DNA of 64,000 nt from Motiliproteus coralliicola (GCF_003345655.1 NZ_QQOH01000001.1:310001-374000); one strand, 5' to 3'. Positions 8,710 to 17,423 are shown, counted from the first letter of the stretch. Program-made: numbers and translations. Notes: a model not told the origin generated them from the sequence alone.

Positions 8710-9204
8710 ATGACTAAGTCTTCTCCCTGGCGCAGCCCTGTGTTCCTCATCTGGAGTGGCCTGCTGCTGATGTTTTTTATCGCCAACGGCGTCTTTATCT
8801 ATCTGGCTCAAACCAACGATCCGGGACTCGTAGTGGATAATTATTACGAGCGAGGTCAGGATTACGAGAAGAACATGCTTAAGCGCATGGCGCAGGATCC
8901 AGGCTGGAATATGCGTATCGAACCGGCCCCGAAGCTGATTCAGAATACCGATGGCGAGGTTCGCTTCTTCCTCAGTGATAAAGAGGGTGAGCTGCTGGTT
9001 CCTGACAGCGTAAGGTTGTTCGCCTATCGCCCGACCCATAAAGAGGGTGATTTCGACGTACCGATGGAAGAGCTGCAGAACGGTGTCTACCGCGCTATGG
9101 TCGCCTTCCCGCTCCCGGGTATCTGGGATGTGTTGGTGGTGGTCACCAAAGCCGACGCCGAGTACAGCGAAGCGTTGCGCATCAACGTCGCCAAGCCTGA
9201 ATAA
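8710..9204 (+). CDS. ccoH: cbb3 oxidase assembly protein CcoH/FixH
   Basis: Small membrane protein that associates with the cbb3 oxidase during assembly. The 164-aa product has one N-terminal membrane helix (FLIWSGLLLMFFIANGVFIYL) followed by a periplasmic domain containing VVDNYYERGQDYEKNM, the FixH family hallmark. I use the ATG at 8710; a GTG nine bases upstream is in frame and neither start has a clear ribosome site. It sits between ccoG and ccoI, 7 bp before the latter, as in other proteobacteria. Confidence 0.9.
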   Translation: MTKSSPWRSPVFLIWSGLLLMFFIANGVFIYLAQTNDPGLVVDNYYERGQDYEKNMLKRMAQDPGWNMRIEPAPKLIQNTDGEVRFFLSDKEGELLVPDSVRLFAYRPTHKEGDFDVPMEELQNGVYRAMVAFPLPGIWDVLVVVTKADAEYSEALRINVAKPE

Positions 9205-9211
9205 CCGTTAA

Positions 9212-11752
9212 ATGACGGAGTCGTCGACCCTGTCCCGCCAGGCCGAATCGTCTGCTGACGCAGTCGAGCCCTGTTATCACTGCCAGTTGCCACTGCCGGC
9301 CAACGAAATCGTTGACGGCTTGATCGATGGTCAGCGTCAGCAGTTCTGCTGTCAGGGCTGTCGCTCGGTCGCCGAGACGATCCATGGCGCCGGCTTGGGC
9401 GGCTTCTATGATCGTATTCTCGAAGGCGAGCAACTGGCGCCGCCGCCAGAGCTGACCGATGCGTTGGCGATGTACGACCTCGAAGAGGTGCAGCAGGAGT
9501 TTGTCGCCACCGGGCAGGACGCATCTGAGGTGCATCTGCTGGTCGAGGGGGTCCATTGTGCCGCCTGCGTCTGGCTGATCGAGAACAGCCTGCGACGTCA
9601 GCCGGGCATCGAAGAAGCTCGGGTCAATCTGTCGGGCCGTAAACTCAAGGTGCTTTGGGACCGCAGCCGGCTGCCGCTGTCCCGGATGTTGGAACTGCTG
9701 GGAACGCTTGGCTACAAGGCGGTTCCCTATGATCCCAACAGCGCCGAAGACAGTTTCAAGAAACAGAATCGTCACCTGCTGTTCCGGATGGGGTTCGCCG
9801 CCTTTGCGATGATGAACCTGATGTGGATCTCGATCGCGCTCTATACCGGCGCGGATCAGGGTGAGTTCCGCGGATTGTTCCACTGGGTCGGATTGGCACT
9901 GGCTACTCCGACACTAATCTATTCCGGTTACCCGTTCTTCCGTGGAGCCTGGTTCAGCATACGTAATCTGAGCCCCAATATGGATCTGCCGATCGCCATC
10001 GGCGTCACCATCACCTATCTCTATTCGACCTATGTCACCTTCACCGGCTCGGTGGTCGGGGAGGTCTATTTCGACACGGTGGTGAATTTTCTGTTCGTGA
10101 TCTTGGTTGGTCGCTACCTGGAAGCGATGTCCAAGCGCAAGGCGCTGGCGTCGACCCAGCGTCTGCTTGATCTGCAGCCGAAGGTGGCTACTCGGCTGAC
10201 CGCCGGTCCCGACGGTGACGAATCCGAGCTGGTGGCGATTCGGGCGATCAAGAAAGGTGATCGGGTGCTGGTCAAACCGGGTGAGCGAATTCCGGTCGAC
10301 GGGATCGTACTGGAAGGTAGTAGCCAGCTCGATGAAGCCATGCTGACCGGCGAGTCGATCCCGGTGACTAAGGGCGTCGGGGCGCAGGTGAATACCGGCA
10401 CCTTGAACGGCAGCGGTACGCTGGTGATCCAAGTAACAGGCCTGCTGGGCGAGAGTGCGCTGGGCCAGATTATTCATCTGGTGGAAGATGCCCAGAGCAG
10501 CCGGGCACCTATTCAACGTCTAGCTGATCGGGTTGTGCCCTGGTTTGTAATGGTGACGCTGTCGTTGGCGTTAGCCAGCTTCATCTGGTGGTGGGGGGCA
10601 GGCATTGAGCAGGCCTTGATGGTGGCGACATCGGTGCTGATCATCACTTGTCCCTGTGCGCTGGGGATGGCCACGCCGATGTCGATTGCGGTGGCCTCGG
10701 GGCTTGGCGCGCGCCACGGTATCTTGGTGAAAAACGGCGAGGTGCTGGAGCGACTGTCGGCGATTCGACACTTTGTGTTCGACAAGACCGGAACCCTGAC
10801 CGAAGGTCGGATGCAGCTCAGCGCGCTGGTGACCTCGAATCAATACTGGCAACCGGATCAGAAGGTTGCCATGGACACGGAGACGGCGGCACTGTTGCGG
10901 CAGGTCGCCGAGATAGAGAAGCTTTCTGAGCACCCGATTGCGGCTGCGATCGTAAGCTGCGCTGAGCAGCAGGAGTTGAAGCCAAGGGCGATCTCTGCCG
11001 AACAGTTCAGCAGCTTTCCTGGTCAGGGCGTTGTCGGGGTGGTCGATGGCCACCGTTGGCTGATCGGAACACCGGATTGGTTACGCCAGCAGCAGGTCGA
11101 GTCGAATGCTCGGCTGGAGCAGGCCGCCACCGAGATGGATCGACGTGGCATCAGCTCGATACGAGTGGCCTGCGATGGCCGGGAGCTGGCGCTGATCGCG
11201 TTGGAAGACCGGATCCGTGAAGGTGCCAAGGAACTGATCGATCGGCTTAAGGCCCAGGGGGCCGAAATAACCTTGCTCAGCGGGGATCGCCGCCAGACAG
11301 CCGAAGCGGTGGCCGAGCAGCTGGGCGGTATGGAAGTGATCGCCGAAGTATTGCCGCAGGATAAGGATCGAACGATCGCCGAGATCCAGGCCCGTGGGCA
11401 TGAGGTGGTGATGGTGGGTGACGGCGTCAACGATGCTCCATCACTGGTCCGGGCTGATGTTGGGATCGCGCTGGGCTCGGGTACCGATGTTTCGATCGCC
11501 AGTGCCGATATCGTGCTGCTAAGTAATGATCTGGCTCGAGTGGATCAGGCGGCTCAGTTGTCGCAGCGAACCCTACGCACAGTACGACAAAATATTGGCC
11601 TGTCGTTAGCCTACAACAGTATCATGGTGCCATTGGCAATGATGGGGCTGGTCACGCCCTTGGTGGCAGCGATTTTTATGCCGATCAGTTCGTTAACGGT
11701 GATCGGTAATGCCGCGCGAATTTCGACGCTGTTCCGTCGTAAGAAAGCGTGA
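9212..11752 (+). CDS. ccoI: Copper-transporting P-type ATPase for cbb3 maturation
   Basis: P1B-type ATPase that exports Cu(I) to the periplasm for insertion into CcoN. The 846-aa protein starts with a cysteine-rich metal-binding region (CYHC at 21-24, then FCCQGC), followed by an HMA domain with VHCAAC (about 114). Then come the membrane copper site CPCALGMATP (about 480), the phosphorylation motif DKTGTLTEG (about 524) and the hinge GDGVNDAP (about 735). The double N-terminal metal domain and place after ccoH mark it as the FixI/CcoI subgroup rather than CopA. The ATG at 9212 has only a weak ribosome site, so coupling to ccoH is likely. Confidence 0.96.
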   Translation: MTESSTLSRQAESSADAVEPCYHCQLPLPANEIVDGLIDGQRQQFCCQGCRSVAETIHGAGLGGFYDRILEGEQLAPPPELTDALAMYDLEEVQQEFVATGQDASEVHLLVEGVHCAACVWLIENSLRRQPGIEEARVNLSGRKLKVLWDRSRLPLSRMLELLGTLGYKAVPYDPNSAEDSFKKQNRHLLFRMGFAAFAMMNLMWISIALYTGADQGEFRGLFHWVGLALATPTLIYSGYPFFRGAWFSIRNLSPNMDLPIAIGVTITYLYSTYVTFTGSVVGEVYFDTVVNFLFVILVGRYLEAMSKRKALASTQRLLDLQPKVATRLTAGPDGDESELVAIRAIKKGDRVLVKPGERIPVDGIVLEGSSQLDEAMLTGESIPVTKGVGAQVNTGTLNGSGTLVIQVTGLLGESALGQIIHLVEDAQSSRAPIQRLADRVVPWFVMVTLSLALASFIWWWGAGIEQALMVATSVLIITCPCALGMATPMSIAVASGLGARHGILVKNGEVLERLSAIRHFVFDKTGTLTEGRMQLSALVTSNQYWQPDQKVAMDTETAALLRQVAEIEKLSEHPIAAAIVSCAEQQELKPRAISAEQFSSFPGQGVVGVVDGHRWLIGTPDWLRQQQVESNARLEQAATEMDRRGISSIRVACDGRELALIALEDRIREGAKELIDRLKAQGAEITLLSGDRRQTAEAVAEQLGGMEVIAEVLPQDKDRTIAEIQARGHEVVMVGDGVNDAPSLVRADVGIALGSGTDVSIASADIVLLSNDLARVDQAAQLSQRTLRTVRQNIGLSLAYNSIMVPLAMMGLVTPLVAAIFMPISSLTVIGNAARISTLFRRKKA

Positions 11753-11789
11753 TTGGCGACGGCAAACAGTTGAGAGTTGGAGGTCTACG

Positions 11790-12050
11790 ATGGAAGTGAT
11801 TTATGGTTTGATCCCGGGCATGATTGCGATGGGGTTGATCGCGGTTGTCGTATTCTTCTGGGCTGCCAAGAGCGGTCAGTTTGACGATCTGCAGGGCGAA
11901 GCGCATCGTATTCTGATGGATGACGATCTGGATGATCTGGAAGAGGTTGATCCAAAGTCCGAGGCTGCGCAAACCCAGCAAAAGGTGGCAGAGGTTGATG
12001 TCGACTCCCCGGATGAGGAGTCGAATCAGTCAGAGACGCGTAATGGCTAG
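11790..12050 (+). CDS. ccoS: cbb3 oxidase maturation protein CcoS
   Basis: CcoS/FixS is a short membrane protein needed for cofactor insertion into cbb3 oxidase. The 86-aa product begins MEVIYGLIPGMIAMGLIAV, has one helix with the family pattern FFWAAKSGQFDDLQGEAHRI, and a long acidic tail (DDDLDDLEE and beyond) that is longer than usual. The ATG at 11790 is preceded by TTGGAGG. It follows ccoI by 37 bp and closes the maturation cluster. Confidence 0.93.
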   Translation: MEVIYGLIPGMIAMGLIAVVVFFWAAKSGQFDDLQGEAHRILMDDDLDDLEEVDPKSEAAQTQQKVAEVDVDSPDEESNQSETRNG

Positions 12051-12055
12051 AGCGA

Positions 12056-12727
12056 TCAGCTTTCTGGTTGTTGAGCCTGAAGCGGCTGGATCAGCGCGTC
12101 GAAGCGCTGCGGGTGGATATACTGGAAAACCTCTTTGCTTTCCGGATTAACGGCAATATCGAGGCCTTTGGCCGGGTATAGCCAGTGCTGTGGACCCTCA
12201 GGATCATCGAGCTTCTGTGCCGGTTCACCGAACTGGCGGCTGATCAATTCGGGCTCAAGATCGGCGCTCGGAATGTAGGTGATCAGATCGATGGTTGAAG
12301 CCATCGCCTGTTGGATGTCGGTATCGGCCAGTTCGACCTTTTTAGTGCCGCTGCCGAGCTGACTGATTCGCAGACCACGATCGAACATCTGCGCCGCTTT
12401 ATTCTGGTCAACGGCCAGGGTCATGACAAAGTCGGCCCGGAGGCCACTGAGGGAGGCGCGCTGGAAGTAGGCCTCCACGGCGTATTCGCCGGCAGGAGAG
12501 CGGAACAGACTCAAGGTCGGATCCTGTTGCAGCAGTTGGCTGGCCTGACTTAACGGGCTTTGGCCGAGGACCAGCCCGAACACTTCGGTGGCACCGTCGT
12601 CACGAAGATTGATCTGCCAGGGCAGCTTTGGATTGACGTCGGCTTGGCGGCCTCCCGGAGTGAGGATGGCCAGGGCGGAGACAACGATAACGACGGCCAG
12701 GATAACGAGTGGTATTTTGCGGTCCAT
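12056..12727 (-). CDS. Unknown membrane-anchored periplasmic protein
   Basis: I do not recognise this 223-aa protein. It has a short basic N-terminus, one hydrophobic helix (IPLVILAVVIVVSALAIL) and a soluble remainder, so it is probably anchored in the inner membrane facing the periplasm. The soluble part includes LPWQINLRDDGATEVFGLVLG and a C-terminal HWLYPAKGLDIAV segment that looks like a beta-rich fold. It converges on ccoS with only 5 bp between the stops and is not part of the cco operon. Confidence 0.75.
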   Translation of the reverse strand: MDRKIPLVILAVVIVVSALAILTPGGRQADVNPKLPWQINLRDDGATEVFGLVLGQSPLSQASQLLQQDPTLSLFRSPAGEYAVEAYFQRASLSGLRADFVMTLAVDQNKAAQMFDRGLRISQLGSGTKKVELADTDIQQAMASTIDLITYIPSADLEPELISRQFGEPAQKLDDPEGPQHWLYPAKGLDIAVNPESKEVFQYIHPQRFDALIQPLQAQQPES

Positions 12728-12846
12728 AGGGGTTCCGGGTTGAAAATATATGGTGCAGATCCGTTCCGCACATGAAGAATTAATAGGGTTGCGATTGTAG
12801 CAATCTGCACGAAATAAAACAGTTAAGTGATTGATGGAGACCGTCG

Positions 12847-13365
12847 ATGCAATTTGAGATCACCGCTGAAGAGATGGCCAAGGCCAAAGTGCCCCATGAG
12901 CTTTTTCTGACCAACCTGATCGGTAACCACATCCTGTGGTTTGTCGCTTCACTGGGAATTGTCAATTCCATGTGGCAACCGCTGGCGCTTGTGCCGGTGG
13001 TGTCCTGTGTGGTGCTGCTCTTTACCATCATGCGGGCCAAGAAGGAGCGTGATCGGGGCGCCAGCTGGTATGTGATGTGTCATTGGCAGATGGCGGCTCG
13101 CCGCTCGATGGTTTTCTTAGGCGTGCTATGTCTGTTGCTGGTTATTTCCGGACTGGGCTGGGTTGGCTATACCTACCTCGGGATGATGAAGGTGGCGGTG
13201 CTGGCCATTATTGGCGGTATCGGTTTGCTGCCGACCTTGGTTTCCGTGCTGGTTCTGATCGTGATGGAATCTGATGCGATGCATCAGGCGGCCCAGGGCA
13301 AGTTATCCAAAGGCACCTTCGAGCGTTTTCCCAACTCCGACGTGGTGGTGTTGGACGAAAATTAA
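12847..13365 (+). CDS. Conserved-looking four-helix membrane protein, function unknown
   Basis: A 172-aa integral membrane protein with about four hydrophobic helices (roughly 28-43, 47-62, 88-110, 115-140) and a soluble tail ending NSDVVVLDEN. The ATG has GGAGACCGTCG upstream. No motif I recognise. Its place between the cbb3 maturation genes and a DsbD_2-type membrane protein makes a role in respiration possible, but this is only inference from context. Confidence 0.75.
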   Translation: MQFEITAEEMAKAKVPHELFLTNLIGNHILWFVASLGIVNSMWQPLALVPVVSCVVLLFTIMRAKKERDRGASWYVMCHWQMAARRSMVFLGVLCLLLVISGLGWVGYTYLGMMKVAVLAIIGGIGLLPTLVSVLVLIVMESDAMHQAAQGKLSKGTFERFPNSDVVVLDEN

Positions 13366-13397
13366 TCCGATCGGTAGGGCTAGGGCTCGATAGCAAT

Positions 13398-14084
13398 CTA
13401 GCCCAACAGCAGGGCACGATAGAGTGTCCAGACTCCGAATCCCAGTACCAGCAGGCCGGACAGCTGCTTGACCCGTTTCGATTGCAGAAGATGCGCGGCG
13501 GCTCCAGTGAGAACTCCCATCAACAGCAGATTCGGTAGCGTTCCTAAGGCGAATGCCAGCATCAGCAAGGCACCGTTGATCAGGCCACCACTAGCCGTGG
13601 CGTTGATTAACATGCTGTAGACCAGTCCACAGGGCAGCCAGCCCCACAGGGTGCCCAGTAGCAGGGCTTGAGAGGGAGTCTTGACGGGGAGTAACCGACG
13701 TCCCAGCGGTTCGATTTGCACCCATAATCCCCGCCCCAACTGCTCAACCCGGTTTAGCAGCATCCACCAACCACCCAGATAGAGCCCCAGCAGCATCATA
13801 AAGATGCCGGCAAACCCCAGTAGCACCCGCTGGGCGGTTTGTAGTGGCAGCCACTGGACCAACAGGATGCCAAGCCCTCCCATCAACGCACCGGCCAGGG
13901 TGTAACTGAAAATTCGGCCCAGGTTATAGCTGAGCTGGAACAGCAGTAGAGTGGCGGCATTTTCCCGCTGTTTAGGTTCCAGTCCGAGGTTCAGGGTGCC
14001 GGTGATCCCGCCGCACATCCCCAGGCAGTGGACGCCGCCCAGCAGTCCCACCATAAAGGCGCTTAGATAGGAGAGGGTTTCCAT
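13398..14084 (-). CDS. DsbD_2/TauE-SafE-like membrane protein near cbb3 genes
   Basis: A 228-aa polytopic membrane protein (about six helices) with the hallmark GGVHCLGMCGGITG near the N-terminus, a second glycine-rich GTLWGWLPCGLVYS motif and a GTLPNLL helix. These are features of the cytochrome c biogenesis/urease-accessory-like transmembrane family often annotated as sulfite exporter TauE/SafE. Members are frequently next to ccoS and are thought to act in copper or thiol handling during oxidase assembly. Here it lies between the maturation genes and an fnr gene. The family assignment is good; the substrate is not known. Confidence 0.8.
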   Translation of the reverse strand: METLSYLSAFMVGLLGGVHCLGMCGGITGTLNLGLEPKQRENAATLLLFQLSYNLGRIFSYTLAGALMGGLGILLVQWLPLQTAQRVLLGFAGIFMMLLGLYLGGWWMLLNRVEQLGRGLWVQIEPLGRRLLPVKTPSQALLLGTLWGWLPCGLVYSMLINATASGGLINGALLMLAFALGTLPNLLLMGVLTGAAAHLLQSKRVKQLSGLLVLGFGVWTLYRALLLG

Positions 14085-14095
14085 GGTTCTCCGCT

Positions 14096-14123
14096 GTAAA
14101 AAAAAGAGTCCCTTGGGGACTCT
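14096..14123 (-). terminator. Terminator of the second fnr gene
   Basis: On the minus strand AGAGTCCCC and GGGACTCT pair around a short loop and are followed by a run of at least eight T. It lies about 30 bp beyond the stop of the fnr-type gene at 14154. Confidence 0.88.
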
Positions 14124-14153
14124 AAGTGGTTCTCAACGTAGAACGCTAGGGTA

Positions 14154-14903
14154 TCAGATTTGCTGCGGCAATCCTGAAGAATCCTGCAGTAATTGCTTGT
14201 CCAGAATACGAATATGCTTGCCGCGAACGGCAATGGCGCCGGATTGATGCAGCTTGGTGAACAGCCGGCTCAGGGTCTCTTTGCGCAGACCCAGGAAGTT
14301 GGCGATATCGTCACGCGACATCGGCAGTTGGAACTGCTCGCTGGCCAGGTTGCGCTCGTTCAGACGCAGCGACAGGTTCATCAGGAAGGCGGACAGTCGC
14401 TGTTCGGCATTTTTACGCGCCATCAGCATCGCAAACTGGCGGTGCAGGTCGTAATTTTCCTTATTCAGCATGTCCTGCAGGTTTTGCTGCATCGACGGCA
14501 CCTGATTCAGGGTGTTGTTGACGCAGTGCATCGGCAGTTGGCAGACATGACTGTCTTCCAGCGCAATAGCGCTGAAAGGGTAGCGTTTCGGGTAGATGGC
14601 GCTCTGACCGACGGTTTCGCCGGAAAGTGCAAAGCCAACGACCAGTTCTTGAGCGCTTGGGTCCTGGTTGACCAGCTTGAAGGCGCCAGAAGTAACGGCA
14701 AAAATGGCATGGAAGCCGTCGCCTTCATGGAACAGGTACTCGCCGCAACGGATCGGCTGCCGACGCTCGACAAACTCGTCCGCCATGCTCAGTTCGCGAC
14801 CGCCGATATCGATCGGCTTGCAGAGCGGGAAGAGGCCGCAATCATCACACTCGATGTGTTGAACGCTGTCCGTACGGCTATCAGTAATGATGGTATCGGT
14901 CAT
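14154..14903 (-). CDS. fnr: FNR-type oxygen-responsive regulator with complete Fe-S ligands
   Basis: Crp/FNR-family regulator, 249 aa. Unlike the first regulator in this window it keeps all four cluster cysteines: C19, C22 and C28 (pattern CX2CX5C in ECDDCGLFPLC) and the distal C121. The recognition helix has E209, S212 and R213, so it should read the same TTGAT-type sites. FNR is active as a dimer holding [4Fe-4S] and is inactivated by oxygen. A near-perfect FNR box 99 bp upstream suggests autoregulation. It is the best candidate for direct oxygen control of the cco genes. Confidence 0.93.
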   Translation of the reverse strand: MTDTIITDSRTDSVQHIECDDCGLFPLCKPIDIGGRELSMADEFVERRQPIRCGEYLFHEGDGFHAIFAVTSGAFKLVNQDPSAQELVVGFALSGETVGQSAIYPKRYPFSAIALEDSHVCQLPMHCVNNTLNQVPSMQQNLQDMLNKENYDLHRQFAMLMARKNAEQRLSAFLMNLSLRLNERNLASEQFQLPMSRDDIANFLGLRKETLSRLFTKLHQSGAIAVRGKHIRILDKQLLQDSSGLPQQI

Positions 14904-15001
14904 GTTGCTATCTAAATCCCCAGATCGCCGTGGCTGTAGCTGACGGCAGCTTGCTGTCTCAATCGTTGCGCAAAGGATCGCATTTTGCCGTGATAATGGA
15001 A

Positions 15002-15015
15002 TTGAGTTTTATCAA
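15002..15015. promoter_or_regulatory. FNR box between fnr and rlmM
   Basis: TTGAGTTTTATCAA matches 9 of 10 defined bases of TTGAT-N4-ATCAA. It lies 99 bp upstream of the fnr start and 74 bp upstream of rlmM. Autoregulation of fnr is the likelier role; the rlmM start is too close to its own -10 for a typical class II layout. Confidence 0.75.
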
Positions 15016-15074
15016 GTAGTGCGTATGGCGGTAAAAAATAGTTGGAATTGCGCTCCCTGGAGCGGCTTCGTGCG

Positions 15075-15080
15075 TATAAT
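15075..15080 (+). promoter_or_regulatory. Perfect -10 element directly before rlmM
   Basis: TATAAT ends 8 bp before the rlmM ATG, and the bases between (GCCGCCCC) contain no ribosome site. A start point 7-8 bp downstream of this hexamer would give an mRNA with essentially no leader. The -35 region is poor, so the promoter itself is not certain. Confidence 0.45.
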
Positions 15081-15088
15081 GCCGCCCC

Positions 15089-16150
15089 ATGGATCATCTT
15101 GTACTCTATTGTCGCCCGGGGTTCGAACCCGAGTGTGCGGCTGAAATAACTGAACTGGCCAACAGCCTTGGGGTTGCCGGCTACGCCCGTACCGACCGAG
15201 GTCAAGGCTATGTGGTCTACCACTGCCTGGTTGAGCAGGGCGCATTGCAACTGGTAACCGAACTGCCTTTTCGGCAGCTTATCTTTGCGCGTCAGTGGTT
15301 TGCCGCGCAGCCGCTGATCGAAGGATTACCGGCCCATGATCGCATTGGACCGTTGTTGCAGCAGCTGGATACGTTACCTCAGTGCGGCGAGTTGATGATC
15401 GAGACTGCCGATACCAATGAAGCCAAAGAACTGGCCGGTTTCTGTCGTAAGTTCACCGCCCCCTGTGCCGCCGCGATGCGCCGCCATGGGCTGCTCAGTG
15501 CCAAGCGTACTCAGCGGTTGCCGCGGCTACATCTGTTCTTTCTTGACTCGTCTCGAGTCTATGCCGGGATCAGCAATCCGGGGAACCATGCGCCGCAGCC
15601 GATGGGCATACCGCGATTGAAATTCCCGGCGGCGGCACCGAGTCGCTCAACTCTGAAGCTGGATGAAGCCTTTCTGCATTTTCTAAGCGCGAACGAGCGT
15701 GAAACCTTACTCTGTCCGGGGCTGCGGGCGGTCGATCTTGGCGCCGCACCGGGCGGTTGGACCTGGCAACTGGTCAAGCGCCACATCCGAGTCACCGCCG
15801 TTGATAATGGACCGATGGCCGAGTCATTGATGGAATCGGGGTTGGTTCAACATGCGATGGAAGACGGCTTTCAGTATGAGCCGCGTAAGCCGGTCGACTG
15901 GATGGTTTGCGATATGGCCGATCAGCCCACCAAGGTGGCCAAGCGGATGGCGTTGTGGCTGGAGCGTGGTTGGTGCCGTCGGATTATCTTCAACCTGAAA
16001 CTGCCGATGAAGAAGCGCTATGCGTCGGTGGTGGAGTGCTGCGAGCTGATCAGCCAGCAGCTGGATCAGGCCGGTGTTGGATTTGCCTTGGATATGAAGC
16101 AGTTATATCACGACCGTGAAGAGGTTACCGGCTACTTGCGTGTAGCCTGA
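15089..16150 (+). CDS. rlmM: 23S rRNA (C2498) 2'-O-ribose methyltransferase
   Basis: RlmM methylates the 2'-OH of C2498 in 23S rRNA using S-adenosylmethionine. The 353-aa protein has an N-terminal THUMP-like RNA-binding part (about 1-180) and a C-terminal Rossmann methyltransferase fold with the SAM motif VDLGAAPGGWTW (about 215) and catalytic-core stretches VDWMVCDMADQP and FNLKLPMKKRY. The length matches the E. coli enzyme. The start ATG lacks a ribosome site and lies 8 bp after a TATAAT, so translation may be leaderless. It is a single gene divergent from fnr. Confidence 0.96.
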   Translation: MDHLVLYCRPGFEPECAAEITELANSLGVAGYARTDRGQGYVVYHCLVEQGALQLVTELPFRQLIFARQWFAAQPLIEGLPAHDRIGPLLQQLDTLPQCGELMIETADTNEAKELAGFCRKFTAPCAAAMRRHGLLSAKRTQRLPRLHLFFLDSSRVYAGISNPGNHAPQPMGIPRLKFPAAAPSRSTLKLDEAFLHFLSANERETLLCPGLRAVDLGAAPGGWTWQLVKRHIRVTAVDNGPMAESLMESGLVQHAMEDGFQYEPRKPVDWMVCDMADQPTKVAKRMALWLERGWCRRIIFNLKLPMKKRYASVVECCELISQQLDQAGVGFALDMKQLYHDREEVTGYLRVA

Positions 16151-16197
16151 GTCCGGTGAGTGTTCTCCGGTCTCAGGCGCTGAGGTATCGCCGGTAC

Positions 16198-16482
16198 CTA
16201 GATGTGAGTCATGATGGTGATCTTCTCATCCTCGAGCAGCATCGGTCTTAGTTGTTCCATGATCTCTTTGCGCGCTTCACTGTGATACCAGTTTTCCCAA
16301 TCCCGCAGATTTCGGTAGTTGGCAAAAATTATCCGATGGTTAGGGTTGCTGGCGTTCTTAAGCGACTCGCCGCTGATAAATCCCGGTGTGCTCATGGCGG
16401 TTTGCAGCGTGCTGCTGGCGCGCTGTTGATAGTGATCGGCCAGGTCTTCGGCGATTATCCGCTCGATCATAACCTTGATCAT
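16198..16482 (-). CDS. ABM-domain (antibiotic biosynthesis monooxygenase-like) protein
   Basis: A 94-aa protein with a ferredoxin-like alpha/beta layout: MIKVMIERIIAEDL at the start, GFISGES in the middle and NYRNLRDWENWYHSEARKE near the end. This is the usual pattern of the ABM/Dabb superfamily, whose members include quinol monooxygenases and heme-degrading enzymes. Nothing here pinpoints a substrate. A strong AGGAGG ribosome site lies 6 bp before the ATG. It is a single gene between rlmM and tusA. Confidence 0.75.
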   Translation of the reverse strand: MIKVMIERIIAEDLADHYQQRASSTLQTAMSTPGFISGESLKNASNPNHRIIFANYRNLRDWENWYHSEARKEIMEQLRPMLLEDEKITIMTHI

Positions 16483-16672
16483 TGAAGGCCTCCTATACTG
16501 ACGGCTTGCTGATGGGTATTGGGCTGCCCGGCAAGGGACAGATAATCTTCTATATACCTGAAGTATAAAGCTAATTGTCTAATTCGTAGATGGATGTGAA
16601 AAAAAACCTGAGGTCTCTTTTTCCCGCCGCCAGCTTTTGCGACAATAGCCCTTCGGAAATTAGGGCGGCAGT

Positions 16673-16915
16673 ATGTCTGAAATAAAAGCTGATCATCAGA
16701 TGGACGCGGTGGGACTGTATTGTCCCGAGCCGGTGATGATGCTGCATAACAAAGTTCGTGATATCGCCATCGGCGAAGTGCTTGAGGTTGTGGCGACGGA
16801 TCCGTCGACCCAGCGCGATATTCCCAAATTTTGTGCCTTTCTTGGCCATGAGCTGCTCAGTGAGCGGGCCGAGGCCGATCGTTTCTATTACCTGATTCGT
16901 AAGGGCGAGGGTTAA
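16673..16915 (+). CDS. tusA: Sulfur carrier protein TusA
   Basis: An 80-aa TusA/SirA-family protein that passes sulfur as a persulfide, in E. coli for 2-thiolation of tRNA wobble uridine and molybdenum cofactor biosynthesis. The active motif CPEPVM with its reactive cysteine is at about residue 17, and [12 protein letters not shown] fits the family's second half. The ATG is preceded by AGGGCGG. The next gene, a ProQ-domain protein, follows by 45 bp in the same direction. Confidence 0.94.
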   Translation: MSEIKADHQMDAVGLYCPEPVMMLHNKVRDIAIGEVLEVVATDPSTQRDIPKFCAFLGHELLSERAEADRFYYLIRKGEG

Positions 16916-16960
16916 CCCGCCAGACGGATCTCTTTTCCAGTTCCCGATTACGCTAGTGCT

Positions 16961-17395
16961 ATGACTGAAACCCAGACTGCTAAACCTGCAAATGCTTCCC
17001 GCAATAAAAACCGTGCTGCCAACCAGGCGGCGGTGACTCAGATCTCTGAGCTCTACCCGGAAACCTTCAACCGTGAAGCGGTCAAGCCGCTGAAGATCGG
17101 TATTCAGGAAGATCTGCTGGCCGATGCCAAACTCTCCAAGGGCAAGATCAAGCGGGCGCTGGCCTCCTATGTCCGCTCACCGCTCTATTACAAGTCGCTG
17201 GTTGAAGGGGCGGATCGGGTTGATCTGACCGGCCAGTCTGCCGGCAAGGTGACCGAGCAGGAAGCAGAGCATGCTAAGGCGATGCTGAAAAAAGCCCGTG
17301 AGCAGCGTCAGCAGCGTGCTCAAGAGCAGAAAAAGCAAGCCAAGCAGACTCGTATCAACGACAAGCTGGCGCAGCTGGTTAACAAGCACAGCTAA
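16961..17395 (+). CDS. ProQ/FinO-domain RNA-binding protein
   Basis: A 144-aa protein whose central part (about 28-95) is a ProQ/FinO RNA chaperone domain: LYPETFNREAVKPLKIGI, then SKGKIKRALASYVRSPLYYKSL. A basic glutamine- and lysine-rich C-terminal tail (KKAREQRQQRAQEQKKQAKQ) follows, probably helping RNA contact. Such minimal ProQ proteins bind structured sRNAs and mRNA 3' ends. No good ribosome site is seen at the ATG. A rho-independent terminator follows the stop. Confidence 0.88.
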   Translation: MTETQTAKPANASRNKNRAANQAAVTQISELYPETFNREAVKPLKIGIQEDLLADAKLSKGKIKRALASYVRSPLYYKSLVEGADRVDLTGQSAGKVTEQEAEHAKAMLKKAREQRQQRAQEQKKQAKQTRINDKLAQLVNKHS

Positions 17396-17423
17396 CTGCG
17401 ACGATTCTGTCCGAGGTAAATAA

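Noticed and set aside
15114-15128. TPsiC-like GGTTCGAACCC suggesting a tRNA 3' half
   Set aside because: It lies inside the rlmM coding sequence (RPGFEPE), and no acceptor stem or anticodon arm accompanies it.
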